This document shows positions 21,472 through 30,117 of a stretch of 64,000 bases of DNA, one piece after another. The stretch is taken from the NCBI GenBank assembly GCA_030652115.1, contig JAUSBK010000009.1:1-64000 (forward strand). The letters run 5' to 3'. Position numbers and translations under genes: made by a program. Each line of letters begins with the position of its first letter. Positions within the stretch are counted from its first letter, which is position 1. Under the pieces are notes generated by a model, which ran no database searches, was not told the DNA's origin, and worked only from the letters and a program-made list of their open reading frames with translations. The DNA is from Coriobacteriia bacterium. Lineage in GTDB: Bacteria; Actinomycetota; Coriobacteriia; Anaerosomatales; Anaerosomataceae.

Positions 21472-22596
21472 TCAGGTGCGCCCGGTCGACTCCCGGATGA
21501 GCCGGATGACATCGGCGCGGGTGACGATCCCGGAGAGCCGACGATCCTCTACCACAAGGATCGCGCCGCGACCGCCGGGCTCGAGCTTGTGGAGCACGCT
21601 GTCGACCGAGGCGCTTGGTGCCGCCACGATGTCGGCGAGGTCCGCCGCGGCCACGTCCCTGACGTACGTGGATGGCCACGTGTCGCGCGGTATCTCACGG
21701 ACACGCGCCAGGTCGATGAGTCCGACCACATGGCCGTTCTCTACCACCGGATACCGGGTGTGCCTGCCGCCCAGGAAGTACGAGTGCGCCATCTCCTCGA
21801 GCGACGCGTCTGCGGGAGCAAGCTGCGCGGGCGACGACATGATCTGGCGGAGGGGGACCGCCGCCAGTGTGGAACGCACCACCTGCTGTTGGTACGCGCC
21901 TGCCGACATGTTCGACAGGAACCAGCCCATCACCGCAAGCCACACCAGATCGAAGGTCCCAAGCAGCACGCCCATGACCGCGGCGGCGATAAGGGCCAAC
22001 CCGATCGCCTGGCCCGCGCGGCTCGCCCATCGCGTGGCCTTGAGCATGTCCCCGGTTACGGCCCACAACAGCGCCCGTAAGACCCGTCCGCCGTCGAGAG
22101 GGAACCCCGGCAAGAGGTTGAACACCGCAAGCGAGATGTTGATGATGCCGAGATACTCGATGGGGACCCAGACCACATCGGTCACATCAAGCGCCGACAG
22201 GAGAGCGCTCGCGGCGAGCGCAGTGCCGCCGATGAGGACACTCGTGGCTGGTCCGGCCACCGCCAGAAGGAACTCGTGCCCGGGGCTACGCGGCTCGTCC
22301 TCCATCTGAGATACGCCGCCGAGCGCGAACAGCGTGACCTTGGAGACCCGCAGTCCCCCGGCCCGCGCAACGAGCGAGTGCGCCAGCTCGTGCAAGACGA
22401 GCGACCCAAAGAAGGCCAGGGCCGTGAGCACGCCGAGGACCACGTACAGCACGGACTCGCGATCAGGCAAGGCCGCGGGCAGATAGCTCAGAGTCAGCGT
22501 CGAGGCCACCAGAAAGAAGACGATGAGCCAGCTCGCGTCAATCTCAAGCGGGATGCCGAATGGCTTCCCGATCCGAACCGATGGTAGCCCGAACAT
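21472..22596 (-). CDS. Site-2-type (M50) intramembrane metalloprotease with CBS domain pair
   Basis: 374 residues. Several membrane helices hold the zinc site HELAH (VLHELAHSLVAR near 69) and the second motif NLLPGFPLDGGR near 162. The C-terminal 130 residues are a pair of CBS domains (LRQIMSSPAQLAP..., YVRDVAAADLADI...), which often bind adenine nucleotides. This layout is the S2P-CBS class; substrates are unknown. ATG 22596 has AGGTGA just upstream; a GTG stands one codon earlier. Confidence 0.9.
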   Translation of the reverse strand: MFGLPSVRIGKPFGIPLEIDASWLIVFFLVASTLTLSYLPAALPDRESVLYVVLGVLTALAFFGSLVLHELAHSLVARAGGLRVSKVTLFALGGVSQMEDEPRSPGHEFLLAVAGPATSVLIGGTALAASALLSALDVTDVVWVPIEYLGIINISLAVFNLLPGFPLDGGRVLRALLWAVTGDMLKATRWASRAGQAIGLALIAAAVMGVLLGTFDLVWLAVMGWFLSNMSAGAYQQQVVRSTLAAVPLRQIMSSPAQLAPADASLEEMAHSYFLGGRHTRYPVVENGHVVGLIDLARVREIPRDTWPSTYVRDVAAADLADIVAAPSASVDSVLHKLEPGGRGAILVVEDRRLSGIVTRADVIRLIRESTGRT

Positions 22597-22624
22597 CACT
22601 CACCTGCCTACGACGGACGGAGGC

Positions 22625-23422
22625 TCAGAACGCGGCGCCCTCAAGCGCCGTCGCACAGACGCACGGACGCTCGGCGGGAAGCGTGGGGATCATGGCGAAC
22701 AGCAAGTCCTTGACCTTCTGGTTGCTCGCCGCGAACATCCGCACCACCTCTTCGTTGGTGACGGGCTCCCCGAGACCCTCCACACCGGCGTCATGGTCGG
22801 TGATGATCGAGATGTTGCAGTAACACATCTCCAGCTCGCGCGCGAGGTACGACTCGGGGTACTGAGTCATGTTGATGACCTCCCAGCCATGGGAGGCGAA
22901 CCACCGCGACTCGGCGCGCGTCGAGAACCTCGGACCCTGGATCACCACGACGGTACCGCGCTCATGCACGGTGATGCCAAGCTCCCGCGCCTTCTCGGTG
23001 GCGACGGCGCGCATGGTCGGGCAGTACGGGTCGGCCGACGACACATGTGTGGTGGTGGGGCCGTCGTAGAACGTGTCCTTGCGCCCCCACGTCCGGTCGA
23101 CGAACTGGTCGCAGATCACGAAGTCTCCGGGCTTCACGCTGGCCTGAAGCGAGCCACACGCGTTCGGACCGATGATCCTGGTGACCCCCAGGTGCTTCAT
23201 CGCCCATACGTTCGCGCGGTAGTTGATCATGTGGGGCGGCAGCGTATGCTTGGAGCCATGCCGCGGCAGGAACGCGACCGTGCGGCCGCCGATCTCACCC
23301 ACCATCAGGCTATCGGACGGAGCGCCGTAGGGGGTGTCCACCTTCACCTCGACGGGGTTCTCCAGCAGTGAGTAGAAACCGCTACCGCCGAAAACGCCGA
23401 TCTCCGCCTGGGGCTGGCTCAT
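22625..23422 (-). CDS. mtnP: S-methyl-5'-thioadenosine (or thioinosine) phosphorylase
   Basis: 265 residues, purine nucleoside phosphorylase family 2. Motifs are GVFGGSGFYSLL at the phosphate site, FLPRHGSKHTLPPHMINYRA, and MTQYPESYLARELEMCY with the Met/Pro of the base and ribose pocket. It splits MTA from polyamine or SAM use into a free base and 5-methylthioribose-1-phosphate. Whether MTA or MTI is preferred cannot be judged by eye. GAGGAG precedes ATG 23422. Confidence 0.9.
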   Translation of the reverse strand: MSQPQAEIGVFGGSGFYSLLENPVEVKVDTPYGAPSDSLMVGEIGGRTVAFLPRHGSKHTLPPHMINYRANVWAMKHLGVTRIIGPNACGSLQASVKPGDFVICDQFVDRTWGRKDTFYDGPTTTHVSSADPYCPTMRAVATEKARELGITVHERGTVVVIQGPRFSTRAESRWFASHGWEVINMTQYPESYLARELEMCYCNISIITDHDAGVEGLGEPVTNEEVVRMFAASNQKVKDLLFAMIPTLPAERPCVCATALEGAAF

Positions 23423-23500
23423 CTCTCGCTCCTCACGCCCGGTGCGACCGGGAATCACTACGTCGTGTCACCCGAGAATTGTAGCCCATGCCACCGGCAG

Positions 23501-24502
23501 TCACGCGATCAGCGCGTACTGACCGTCCTCGACGGGTGCCGCCGGACGATCGTCCTCAAGCGCACGCGGAGCCCACAGGGGCCGACGGAAGAGGTTCCCG
23601 GCGTCGGTCCAGGGCTCCTCGATCCTCGAAGCCGAAGCCGCGGCTGCGATGAACCCGGCCGTCTTCGCATCGAGGTTGTCGGCGTGGTGGAGCATGAGCG
23701 CCTCGAGCGTGCACGGTCGCTTCGGCGAACCCCACTCCAGCTCACCGTGGTGCGCCAGCAGCACATGAGATAGCCTCGTGCCGGCCTCATGTGACACGAC
23801 AGAACCAAGCGACTCGATGGCAGCCCGGACCCGGCGCTCACCGAGCACAACGTGCCCGATCATCCTCCCGTCGTCGGTGTAGCCGATGCCAGTGGTGTAC
23901 TCGAGTTCATCGACTTTGCCGACATCGTGAAGCAGCGCGCCAGCCAGCAGGAGGTCCGCATCGGCGTGCGGGTACAGGCCGCACAATGCCTGGCACAGGG
24001 AGGCCACGCCAACGGTGTGCTCCATCAGGCCACCGATGTAGGCATGATGGTAGGCCTGTGAAGCCGGACACGCCTTGAAGCGCTTCATGAACGATGAATC
24101 CGCGAAGACCGACCGCACTACAGCCGAGAACCCGGGATCCGTCACGGACTTCACGAGAACACGCATCCCGGAGAGCAGCTCGGCCTGATCGCGCGTGCCG
24201 GACGGTATGAGATCGGCGGGGTCGTACTGCCTGACCTCGCGCATCGCCGTCGCCGTGACCCGCAAGATGCCACGGTACACCGTGGCAGCGCCCCGAACGC
24301 GTACTACCGTGCCCGCGGGTATCGCCGCGGCGTCTGGCGTCGGACGGAACATCACGGCGTTCACGCGGCCTGTCCGGTCTGACAGCTCGAGCGCGAGGTA
24401 CGTGTCTCCCGTACGGGCTGCCCGCAGCTCCCTGGCCGCCAGCGCGAATACCGCGTCGATCCGCTCGCCTTCGGTGAGTTCCGCGATGAACCGCCGACCC
24501 AT
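23501..24502 (-). CDS. YhaM-type 3'-5' exoribonuclease (OB plus HD domain)
   Basis: 333 residues. An N-terminal OB-fold nucleic-acid-binding domain (YLALELSDRTGRVNAVMF) is followed by an HD phosphohydrolase domain with HHAYIGGLMEHTVGVA, LLHDVGKVDEL and the later HH pair (LLAHHGELEWG) that bind two metals. This is the YhaM/CBF1 layout. The Bacillus enzyme trims RNA and DNA 3' ends. GGAGG lies 6 bases before ATG 24502. Confidence 0.88.
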   Translation of the reverse strand: MGRRFIAELTEGERIDAVFALAARELRAARTGDTYLALELSDRTGRVNAVMFRPTPDAAAIPAGTVVRVRGAATVYRGILRVTATAMREVRQYDPADLIPSGTRDQAELLSGMRVLVKSVTDPGFSAVVRSVFADSSFMKRFKACPASQAYHHAYIGGLMEHTVGVASLCQALCGLYPHADADLLLAGALLHDVGKVDELEYTTGIGYTDDGRMIGHVVLGERRVRAAIESLGSVVSHEAGTRLSHVLLAHHGELEWGSPKRPCTLEALMLHHADNLDAKTAGFIAAAASASRIEEPWTDAGNLFRRPLWAPRALEDDRPAAPVEDGQYALIA

Positions 24503-24580
24503 GATGCACCTCCGCCGCCTCGTTCACTCCTACACGCCAGGAGCATAGCGGGGTGCACTGACATCGTACCCCAGGGGGGG

Positions 24581-25387
24581 TCAGGGTAGCAGGCGTATCC
24601 GTGCGAGCATCCCCGGCTCGACCGAGTAACGCTCGGCCGCACTGCCGAGGTGGACCGCGACCGTCAGCCAACCGGAGGAGTCGACGAGTGCGACAGGTTC
24701 GCCTTCGGCGACATCCGAGTAGGTGCTTCCGAAGGGCAGTTCGAGCATCGCGTGTCCGAGCGCGATCTCAAGTCGGCCCTGGTCCAAGCCTCGCGCCAGC
24801 ACCTCCTGCGCGGACACCGCTACCCGTATAGAACCAAAGCGGTCCGTGTCGATGACCTCCGCGACAGTCGTGTCGCCCTCAAGGTGGCCCGGCTGAAACG
24901 GCGCCTCGGCGAGCGTCGAAGGATCCACGGACGAACCGAAGGCGGCGACGTCGACGCCGCATGCAAGCAACGCGGCGGCCGGGGCAAGGACATCCCGGGC
25001 GTGGAAGGTGGCCAGCGGCGCATGAAAGTCCAGGTGGCTAGCGTCTATCGCATAGGCGCCCTCGACGCCGCCGAGACGCCACGTTGCGGGCAGAAGTACA
25101 CCGTTGTCCGGGCCGACAAAGACCGTCCCCATCCCCGTCACCAGCACCAAGTTCCGACGGCCGCCCCCGACGCCGGGATCTGCAACCACCAGATGGATGG
25201 CATCCGGAAGCTGCCAGGCACCCGCCGCGGCGACCGCGGACGCTTTGCGGATGTCGTACGGCGGGATGTCGTGGGCCATATCGACGACGCGGACTTGCGG
25301 GCACGCGCGGTAGATGACCGCATGACAAACGCCCACCCACGCGTCGCTCGTTCCGAAGTCTGAGGTGAAGCACACGATCGACTGCAT
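24581..25387 (-). CDS. S-adenosyl-L-methionine hydrolase (adenosine-forming), DUF62 family
   Basis: 268 residues. The N-terminal FTSDFGTSDAWVGVCHAVI, DPGVGG and GPDNGVLLPA motifs define the SAM hydroxide adenosyltransferase family related to fluorinase, with the Asp-Arg/His water-activating site in the N-terminal domain and a C-terminal beta barrel. It cleaves SAM to adenosine and methionine. Start MQSIVCFTSDFG at 25387 behind AAGGA. It lies near mtnP, another enzyme of SAM by-products. Confidence 0.88.
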   Translation of the reverse strand: MQSIVCFTSDFGTSDAWVGVCHAVIYRACPQVRVVDMAHDIPPYDIRKASAVAAAGAWQLPDAIHLVVADPGVGGGRRNLVLVTGMGTVFVGPDNGVLLPATWRLGGVEGAYAIDASHLDFHAPLATFHARDVLAPAAALLACGVDVAAFGSSVDPSTLAEAPFQPGHLEGDTTVAEVIDTDRFGSIRVAVSAQEVLARGLDQGRLEIALGHAMLELPFGSTYSDVAEGEPVALVDSSGWLTVAVHLGSAAERYSVEPGMLARIRLLP

Positions 25388-25466
25388 CAGGTGTCCTTCG
25401 TCATCGGGCGGACCCGCCATCCGCTAGTATGGTCCCATACGGCAACCAGTGGAGGTGGGAACCATC

Positions 25467-25913
25467 ATGCGCAAGCGCCGGTATGCGTTCTGCCTCGTTG
25501 CTCTGCTCACCGCACTCAGTGCTGTTGGATGCGCGTCGGCATCGCGCGTCACCTATATACCCGAGGGCGCTTCGTACACCGCCGAGAGCCTGGCCGAGGC
25601 GCTTGAAGCGTCTGATGCAGGTTCGGCGGCCGATGTGACCACCGAGGAAGCCCCGGACGTTCGGCAGGCGGCACTTGCAGACCTGCGTTCACACGGCGAT
25701 GAAGCCGCCCGTCTCGCGGACGTGCTGACCTCCGAGTTCCCGGCAGGCGTCGCTGCGGTGCCGTATTCGGTCGAACGCGGCTCGTACGAGGACCAGGATG
25801 CATGGATCGTCTTCGAGGCCTGGGGGGATGAGGGCGGAACGTTGTCCAACCGTCGGGTCTGGGTCTTCGCCAACGACGATCTCGCGGTCCTCGCCGCACA
25901 GTCCGCCCGCTAG
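25467..25913 (+). CDS. Small lipoprotein of unknown function
   Basis: 148 residues. A basic N-terminus (MRKRR), a hydrophobic helix and the lipobox SAVGC give a lipid-anchored Cys22. The mature part is acidic, with no family I recognise; it includes a predicted globular segment ADVLTSEFPAGVAAVPYSVE. GGAGGTGGG lies 7 bases before the ATG. The gene stands alone and its stop overlaps the converging gene by 4 bases. Confidence 0.75.
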   Translation: MRKRRYAFCLVALLTALSAVGCASASRVTYIPEGASYTAESLAEALEASDAGSAADVTTEEAPDVRQAALADLRSHGDEAARLADVLTSEFPAGVAAVPYSVERGSYEDQDAWIVFEAWGDEGGTLSNRRVWVFANDDLAVLAAQSAR

Positions 25914-26293
25914 GCGGCTCCTGCGCAGCCGATCGCGCCTCCTGTCGCCCGCACAGCCTCGGCGGCCGCACGATCTGCATCCCATCCCGCGCTCAGCAGG
26001 TCGGCTTCGATCGTGGCTGCCACCAGGCGCTGGCGTGCCCTGAGCCCTGCGGCATCGTTTGCGCGCATGGTGGCGCGCCGGACGACACCGCCGAAGTACT
26101 CCGCAACGCGCGCCTGCTCCCGAAAGGTGAGCTCCCGCGAGCCCCAGCCGGAGAACTGTGCGCTCGTGGCACGCGCAGCCACGGCAACGTGGGGGCCGTC
26201 GCCGAGCCGACGCACCCACTGCTGCACGAGAAGCGGTACGGTCGCTGCAAGCGTGCGGCTGTCATCGCGGCCCATGAGACTGAGTTGTACCAA
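25910..26293 (-). CDS. Hypothetical protein, Ala/Arg-rich
   Basis: 127 residues, soluble, mostly helical and Ala/Arg-rich. I do not recognise it. TTG 26293 is chosen because GAGGAGG lies 8 bases upstream; earlier in-frame starts lack a site. It is 69 bases after the DUF2085 gene on the same strand. The reality of this gene rests on the ribosome site and coding bias only. Confidence 0.55.
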   Translation of the reverse strand: MVQLSLMGRDDSRTLAATVPLLVQQWVRRLGDGPHVAVAARATSAQFSGWGSRELTFREQARVAEYFGGVVRRATMRANDAAGLRARQRLVAATIEADLLSAGWDADRAAAEAVRATGGAIGCAGAA

Positions 26294-26362
26294 CGGAATC
26301 GCCTCCTCACGAACACCTGTTCGCAAGAAGCGTACCTGCCCGCTCTGACACGCAGTGTGAAG

Positions 26363-27040
26363 CTAGAGCAGGCGCTCTGCGATCGAGCGCAGCCAGGCTG
26401 CCGCGGCGAGCTCCACCACTGTGAACCCCGTCGCCAAGAGCATCGCGAGCCAGAGGTCACGCCACCGCTCCGCACGACGCTCAAAGCGCGGCATCAGTCC
26501 CACGAAGACCATGTTGACCGCGTCCAGGGTCACGATCACTGCCACGACGAGCAGCAGCGGGTAGACCACGCCCAGGAGCGGAAGAGCCCAGCGCACCACG
26601 ACGAATGTCGCGACGAGCATCGCGAGCCACTGCAGGACCTGCACCCGTCCATCCGGCGTGCGGCCGAATCCGGGCCGCATCCAGATCTCCGTGTTGAACA
26701 TCGGGAACGTCAGCGCGGAAAGCCCCCAGCCGGTAACGAGACCGGTGGCGAGCCGGAGATCGTTGGTCGTCGCGCGCAACCCCGCATACGATGTGACGCC
26801 GTCGAAGCCCATCGCCGCGACGAAGAGCCCGATCAGCACGAGCACCGGCCACCGGGGAAGCTCCGATGGACGCGACTTGCGCGCGAGGATCGACAGCGCG
26901 ACAAGGCCAAGAGCGAATCCGAGGTAGATGCCGGTGTCGCGCGCGCAGACCGGCAACTGGTAGCCGCCGCTGAAGAACGAGCGCTCGGGCAGCTGATGGC
27001 ACAGTCCATATCCGATGGCGTGAAAGAAAGCGTCGAGCAC
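26363..27040 (-). CDS. DUF2085 family membrane protein
   Basis: 225 residues. An N-terminal Cys/His motif GYGLCHQLPERSFF and PVCARDTGIYLGF are the DUF2085 signature. About five hydrophobic helices follow, one containing the charged FDGVTSYAGLR. Function is unknown; the conserved Cys and His may bind a metal. GTG start with AGAGGAG 4 bases upstream. Confidence 0.85.
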   Translation of the reverse strand: MLDAFFHAIGYGLCHQLPERSFFSGGYQLPVCARDTGIYLGFALGLVALSILARKSRPSELPRWPVLVLIGLFVAAMGFDGVTSYAGLRATTNDLRLATGLVTGWGLSALTFPMFNTEIWMRPGFGRTPDGRVQVLQWLAMLVATFVVVRWALPLLGVVYPLLLVVAVIVTLDAVNMVFVGLMPRFERRAERWRDLWLAMLLATGFTVVELAAAAWLRSIAERLL

Positions 27041-27060
27041 GATACTCCTCTGGATACGCC

Positions 27061-27084
27061 GACAGGCCGGTCTCCCGGCCTGTC
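27061..27084 (-). terminator. Hairpin between tRNA-Pro and the DUF2085 gene
   Basis: A perfect 10-base-pair stem GACAGGCCGG/CCGGCCTGTC with loop TCTC begins 15 bases past the tRNA-Pro 3' end on the minus strand. There is no U-tract, so it may be a processing or weak termination structure. Confidence 0.5.
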
Positions 27085-27098
27085 AGGTGTCTCAATGA

Positions 27099-27175
27099 TG
27101 GTCGGGATGGCGGGATTCGAACCCACGACCTCTGCGTCCCGAACGCAGCGCTCTACCAAGCTGAGCCACATCCCG
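27099..27175 (-). tRNA. tRNA-Pro (anticodon CGG)
   Basis: A 77-base cloverleaf with encoded CCA. The acceptor CGGGATG pairs with CATCCCG, and the anticodon stem CTGCG/CGCAG encloses TTCGGGA. It stands alone between the multiheme cytochrome and the DUF2085 gene. Confidence 0.95.
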
Positions 27176-27248
27176 TGAGCCGCTATCATACATGGTCGTT
27201 CGGCCGAGGGCAAAGGCCGGGATCAGTCACTTCTCGCCACAATAGGAA

Positions 27249-27276
27249 GGGGCCCGGCCACTGCAGGCCGGGCCCC
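27249..27276 (-). terminator. Terminator hairpin of the multiheme cytochrome gene
   Basis: A perfect 11-base-pair stem GGGGCCCGGCC/GGCCGGGCCCC with a 6-base loop lies 22 bases past the cytochrome stop on the minus strand. It is followed by a short mixed pyrimidine run. Confidence 0.6.
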
Positions 27277-27297
27277 TCATAGTCACACTCCTTGGGC

Positions 27298-29469
27298 CTA
27301 CTGGCGCCTCAGATCGGCTGCCTTGTTCACGTGGCAGAAGGAGCAGAACGTCGGCTCGTGGCAGTCGAAGCACGACTGTGCTCCGTCTGACGCTACCGCG
27401 TTCGGGTGATAGAACACCCACTGCTCTTCAGCAACGGACTTCGGATGGTGGCAGCTGTCGCACATGGGCTGCGCGTGGCAGTTCAGGCAGACGGCCCGCG
27501 GCACAGCGTTGGTCGTCAGGTCGGCCTGGTGGCCGGCGGTATCGTACGCGTCAGCGTGAGGCATCCCCAACTGGTGGCAGTTCTGGCAGAACGCCGCCGC
27601 TACGCCACCATCACCGTGGCAGTAGTCGCACGAGTCGGTCGCCGCCTTGTAGGCAACCTGGTGTGCGGCACCCGCATCAGTGGCCCGATGCGTCCAGTCG
27701 CCCACGGTGTGCGATGTCGGCACCGCGTTAAGCGTGGTGTGGCACGCGACACAGAACTGCTTGTCCTGATGGCACTTCTCGAAGCACGGGTTCGCACCAT
27801 CAGCAGCAACCGTCACCGGGTGCTGGCGCTGCCACGGCGTGCCATTGACGGCACCCTTGTGATGGCAGTCGGAGCAGAGCTCCGCAGCCTTGTGGCAGTT
27901 TGCGCACACTTGCGGCGTGCTGGCACCGGAAACGTGGTTCGTCTTGAACTGATCGGGGTGCGGCATCTCGATGCCGTGGCAGTTCGCGCAGAACGCTGCG
28001 CTGATGCCGCCGGGACCGTGACACACGTCGCAGCTGTCGATCGACTTCTGGGCCGACAGCGCGTGCGCAGCACTCGGCACCGCAGGGGTGTCGGGGTACG
28101 ACGTCACGGTCAGGCCACCGTGGAGCCAGTCGGCTGCAGTGTGCGACGTGGGCAGCGGCTGGAGTGCCGTGTGGCAATCCACGCAGAACTGCTGCTCGTG
28201 GCAGGCGCCGAGGCATCCTGCGACGCCCTTCTCAACGACGGTCTTCGCGTGCTGGTTCTGCCACGGCGCGGCCGGATCGAACGTCCAGTCGACCTTGGTG
28301 CCATGGTGGCAGCTGTCACAGAAGTACGTGGCGGACTGCTGGTGGCAGAACTCGCACTTGTCGATCATCGTCGCCGCGGTCTCGGGGTGGGTCTTGGTCT
28401 CGAACTCCTCCGAGTGCGGCATCTCCATACCGTGACAGCCAAGGCAGAACTGGTTCTCGATGTGGCAGGTCTGGCAGTAGTCGACGTCCTGGACCGGGAC
28501 GAGTTCGAGGACCTCACCGTGACCGCCCTCTTCTTCGGCCTCGTGCTCGGCCTCTTCGCCTTCGCCCTCGGCTTCTTCGCCCTCAGCTTCGCCCTCCGCG
28601 CCCTCCACGGCGCTCTCGTACGGCTCGCCGTGGGCGACCGGACGGATGATGTCCTCAGCCGGACGACCGGAGTAGTGGTCGACCTCCATCATCGCAAGAT
28701 CAGCGTGACCCTTGGGATAGAAGTCTGACCCGTCATGATTGGCGGGCTTCAGATCGAAGTCGGCGGGGTGGCACGCCGAGCAGGTGCCCGGGGCCTTGAA
28801 CTCCGCACCGGAGGGGGACTCGTCGGTGAGGGTGTGGCAGCGGAAGCACGCAGTCATCGTCATGAAGTCCGCGTGGTAGGCTGCTCGGTCGCCCGTCACC
28901 GGGTTCACCGTCATGATCTCGATCTCATCTTCCGGATGCGCGACACGGTTGTGGCAGGCCGTGCAGTGGATCTCACGGTCGGTGTGCGTGTCGTGGTTGA
29001 TGATGATGCCTTCGCTCGGCGTGATCTTACGGTTCTCCAACGTGTGGCACTGCGTGCAGTGATCGTCCGAGAAGCCGCTGAACGCGCTCTGGTTGAGGGC
29101 AAGGTGGCTGGTGGCGTTGAGCGGCAGCGCATAGGTGGTCGTGGCCAGCTCGTAAACGCCGATGACACCCGCCTCTACCTTGCGGTAGGTGAAGCTGAGC
29201 GGATCCCCGTTGACCGGTTCATGGCACGTCAGACAGCTCACCTTGTTGTGTGCGCCGTTGTCGTACGCAGCGACAGCGTCACCCTGTACTGAGTGGCAGA
29301 AGCTCCCGCAGAACCAGTACGTCGAAGAGCCGATGAAGCCGACGACGAGGAAGGCGCAGATGCCGATGAGGGCAACGCCCGTCCACATGATGAACCGAGG
29401 CCGCTTCACCGGGTCTTTGAATCCGGCGATCAGCCCCCACTTCTTCTTCTCTTTCGACTCTTTCGCCAT
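27298..29469 (-). CDS. Membrane-anchored 24-motif multiheme c-type cytochrome
   Basis: 723 residues. One N-terminal membrane helix (about 27-47) is followed by an exported part with 24 potential heme c sites: 21 CXXCH and 3 CXXXCH (CGSFCH at 54, CLGACH, CFEKCH). Six motifs lie in an NrfH/NapC-like N-terminal part. A Glu-rich linker (about 283-320) follows, then three tandem repeats of about 120 residues with six motifs each. The repeats share CHGxxMPH-like, CDSCHH-like and PTSHT elements. It probably carries electrons from the membrane quinone pool outward. No catalytic partner gene adjoins it. ATG 29469 has GGAG 9 bases upstream; a GTG two codons earlier is possible. Confidence 0.93.
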   Translation of the reverse strand: MAKESKEKKKWGLIAGFKDPVKRPRFIMWTGVALIGICAFLVVGFIGSSTYWFCGSFCHSVQGDAVAAYDNGAHNKVSCLTCHEPVNGDPLSFTYRKVEAGVIGVYELATTTYALPLNATSHLALNQSAFSGFSDDHCTQCHTLENRKITPSEGIIINHDTHTDREIHCTACHNRVAHPEDEIEIMTVNPVTGDRAAYHADFMTMTACFRCHTLTDESPSGAEFKAPGTCSACHPADFDLKPANHDGSDFYPKGHADLAMMEVDHYSGRPAEDIIRPVAHGEPYESAVEGAEGEAEGEEAEGEGEEAEHEAEEEGGHGEVLELVPVQDVDYCQTCHIENQFCLGCHGMEMPHSEEFETKTHPETAATMIDKCEFCHQQSATYFCDSCHHGTKVDWTFDPAAPWQNQHAKTVVEKGVAGCLGACHEQQFCVDCHTALQPLPTSHTAADWLHGGLTVTSYPDTPAVPSAAHALSAQKSIDSCDVCHGPGGISAAFCANCHGIEMPHPDQFKTNHVSGASTPQVCANCHKAAELCSDCHHKGAVNGTPWQRQHPVTVAADGANPCFEKCHQDKQFCVACHTTLNAVPTSHTVGDWTHRATDAGAAHQVAYKAATDSCDYCHGDGGVAAAFCQNCHQLGMPHADAYDTAGHQADLTTNAVPRAVCLNCHAQPMCDSCHHPKSVAEEQWVFYHPNAVASDGAQSCFDCHEPTFCSFCHVNKAADLRRQ

Positions 29470-29554
29470 ACGCACCCTCTCCTCGCCTGGATCCCAAGGT
29501 CATGCGCCAACCGCAGAACAAACAGAGACAGCCCCCTCGGCCGCCCTGCGACAC

Positions 29555-29583
29555 ACGATAGCCGAACCCCTGTACACGAACAA
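29555..29583 (-). promoter_or_regulatory. Possible promoter of the multiheme cytochrome gene
   Basis: On the minus strand TTGTTC (29578-29583) and TATCGT (29555-29560) are 17 bases apart, about 85 bases before the gene. The 180-base gap between ridA and the cytochrome gene holds nothing else I can identify. Confidence 0.4.
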
Positions 29584-29655
29584 TACGAACGCGCACGCTA
29601 CAACGTCCGCTCTCAGCCTATTCGGCAAGCATCTCCGCATTCCTGCCTCGGTCGC

Positions 29656-30117
29656 TCACTCCACCTCGAGAATGAGTGAAATCTCCACGGGCGCGCCAAG
29701 AGGCAGCGCGGCGACACCCACGGCCTCACGCGCGTGCGCCCCGGCGTCGCCGAAGGCGGCACTCATCACGTCGCTCGCGGCGTTGATGACGCCCGGCTGC
29801 CCGCCGAAGTCCCGAGCGGAGGCGACGTAGCCCACGAGCTTGACGACGCGCACCACCGCGTCGAGATCGCACACGGACGAGGCGGCAGCAAGCGCGTTCA
29901 GCGCACACTGCGCAGCACAGGTCGCTGCTTCCTCCGGCGTGACGTCGGCCCCCACGACACCGCACGCAAGCAACTCGCCCTTGCGCACCGGCAGTTGGCC
30001 CGAGGTGAACACGAGAGAGCCGGTGCGGACCGCCGGCACGTAGGCGCCCAAGGCGGCGGCCGGAACGGGCAGTGCGAGTCCGGCGGAGTTCAGCCTGGAT
30101 GCAACAGCGCCCGGCAT
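29656..30117 (-). CDS. RidA family protein (YjgF/YER057c/UK114)
   Basis: 153 residues. RidA motifs include LVFTSGQLPV, the run around ALAAASSVCDLDAVVRVVKL, and the C-terminal VEISLILEVE. The member with Arg at the usual position hydrolyses reactive enamines or imines. Here that position near the C-terminus is hard to align by eye, so a RidA-like subgroup is possible. The ATG overlaps the stop of the chemoreceptor gene (TGATG). Confidence 0.88.
   Translation of the reverse strand: MPGAVASRLNSAGLALPVPAAALGAYVPAVRTGSLVFTSGQLPVRKGELLACGVVGADVTPEEAATCAAQCALNALAAASSVCDLDAVVRVVKLVGYVASARDFGGQPGVINAASDVMSAAFGDAGAHAREAVGVAALPLGAPVEISLILEVE

Noticed and set aside
28500-28620. Low-complexity Glu-rich DNA as a separate tandem repeat element
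   Set aside because: It is the acidic linker of the multiheme cytochrome, in frame and part of the protein.
27298-29469. Naming the cytochrome as NrfA/NrfH nitrite reductase or octaheme tetrathionate reductase
   Set aside because: No CXXCK active-site heme and a motif count far above those families; only the head is NrfH-like.
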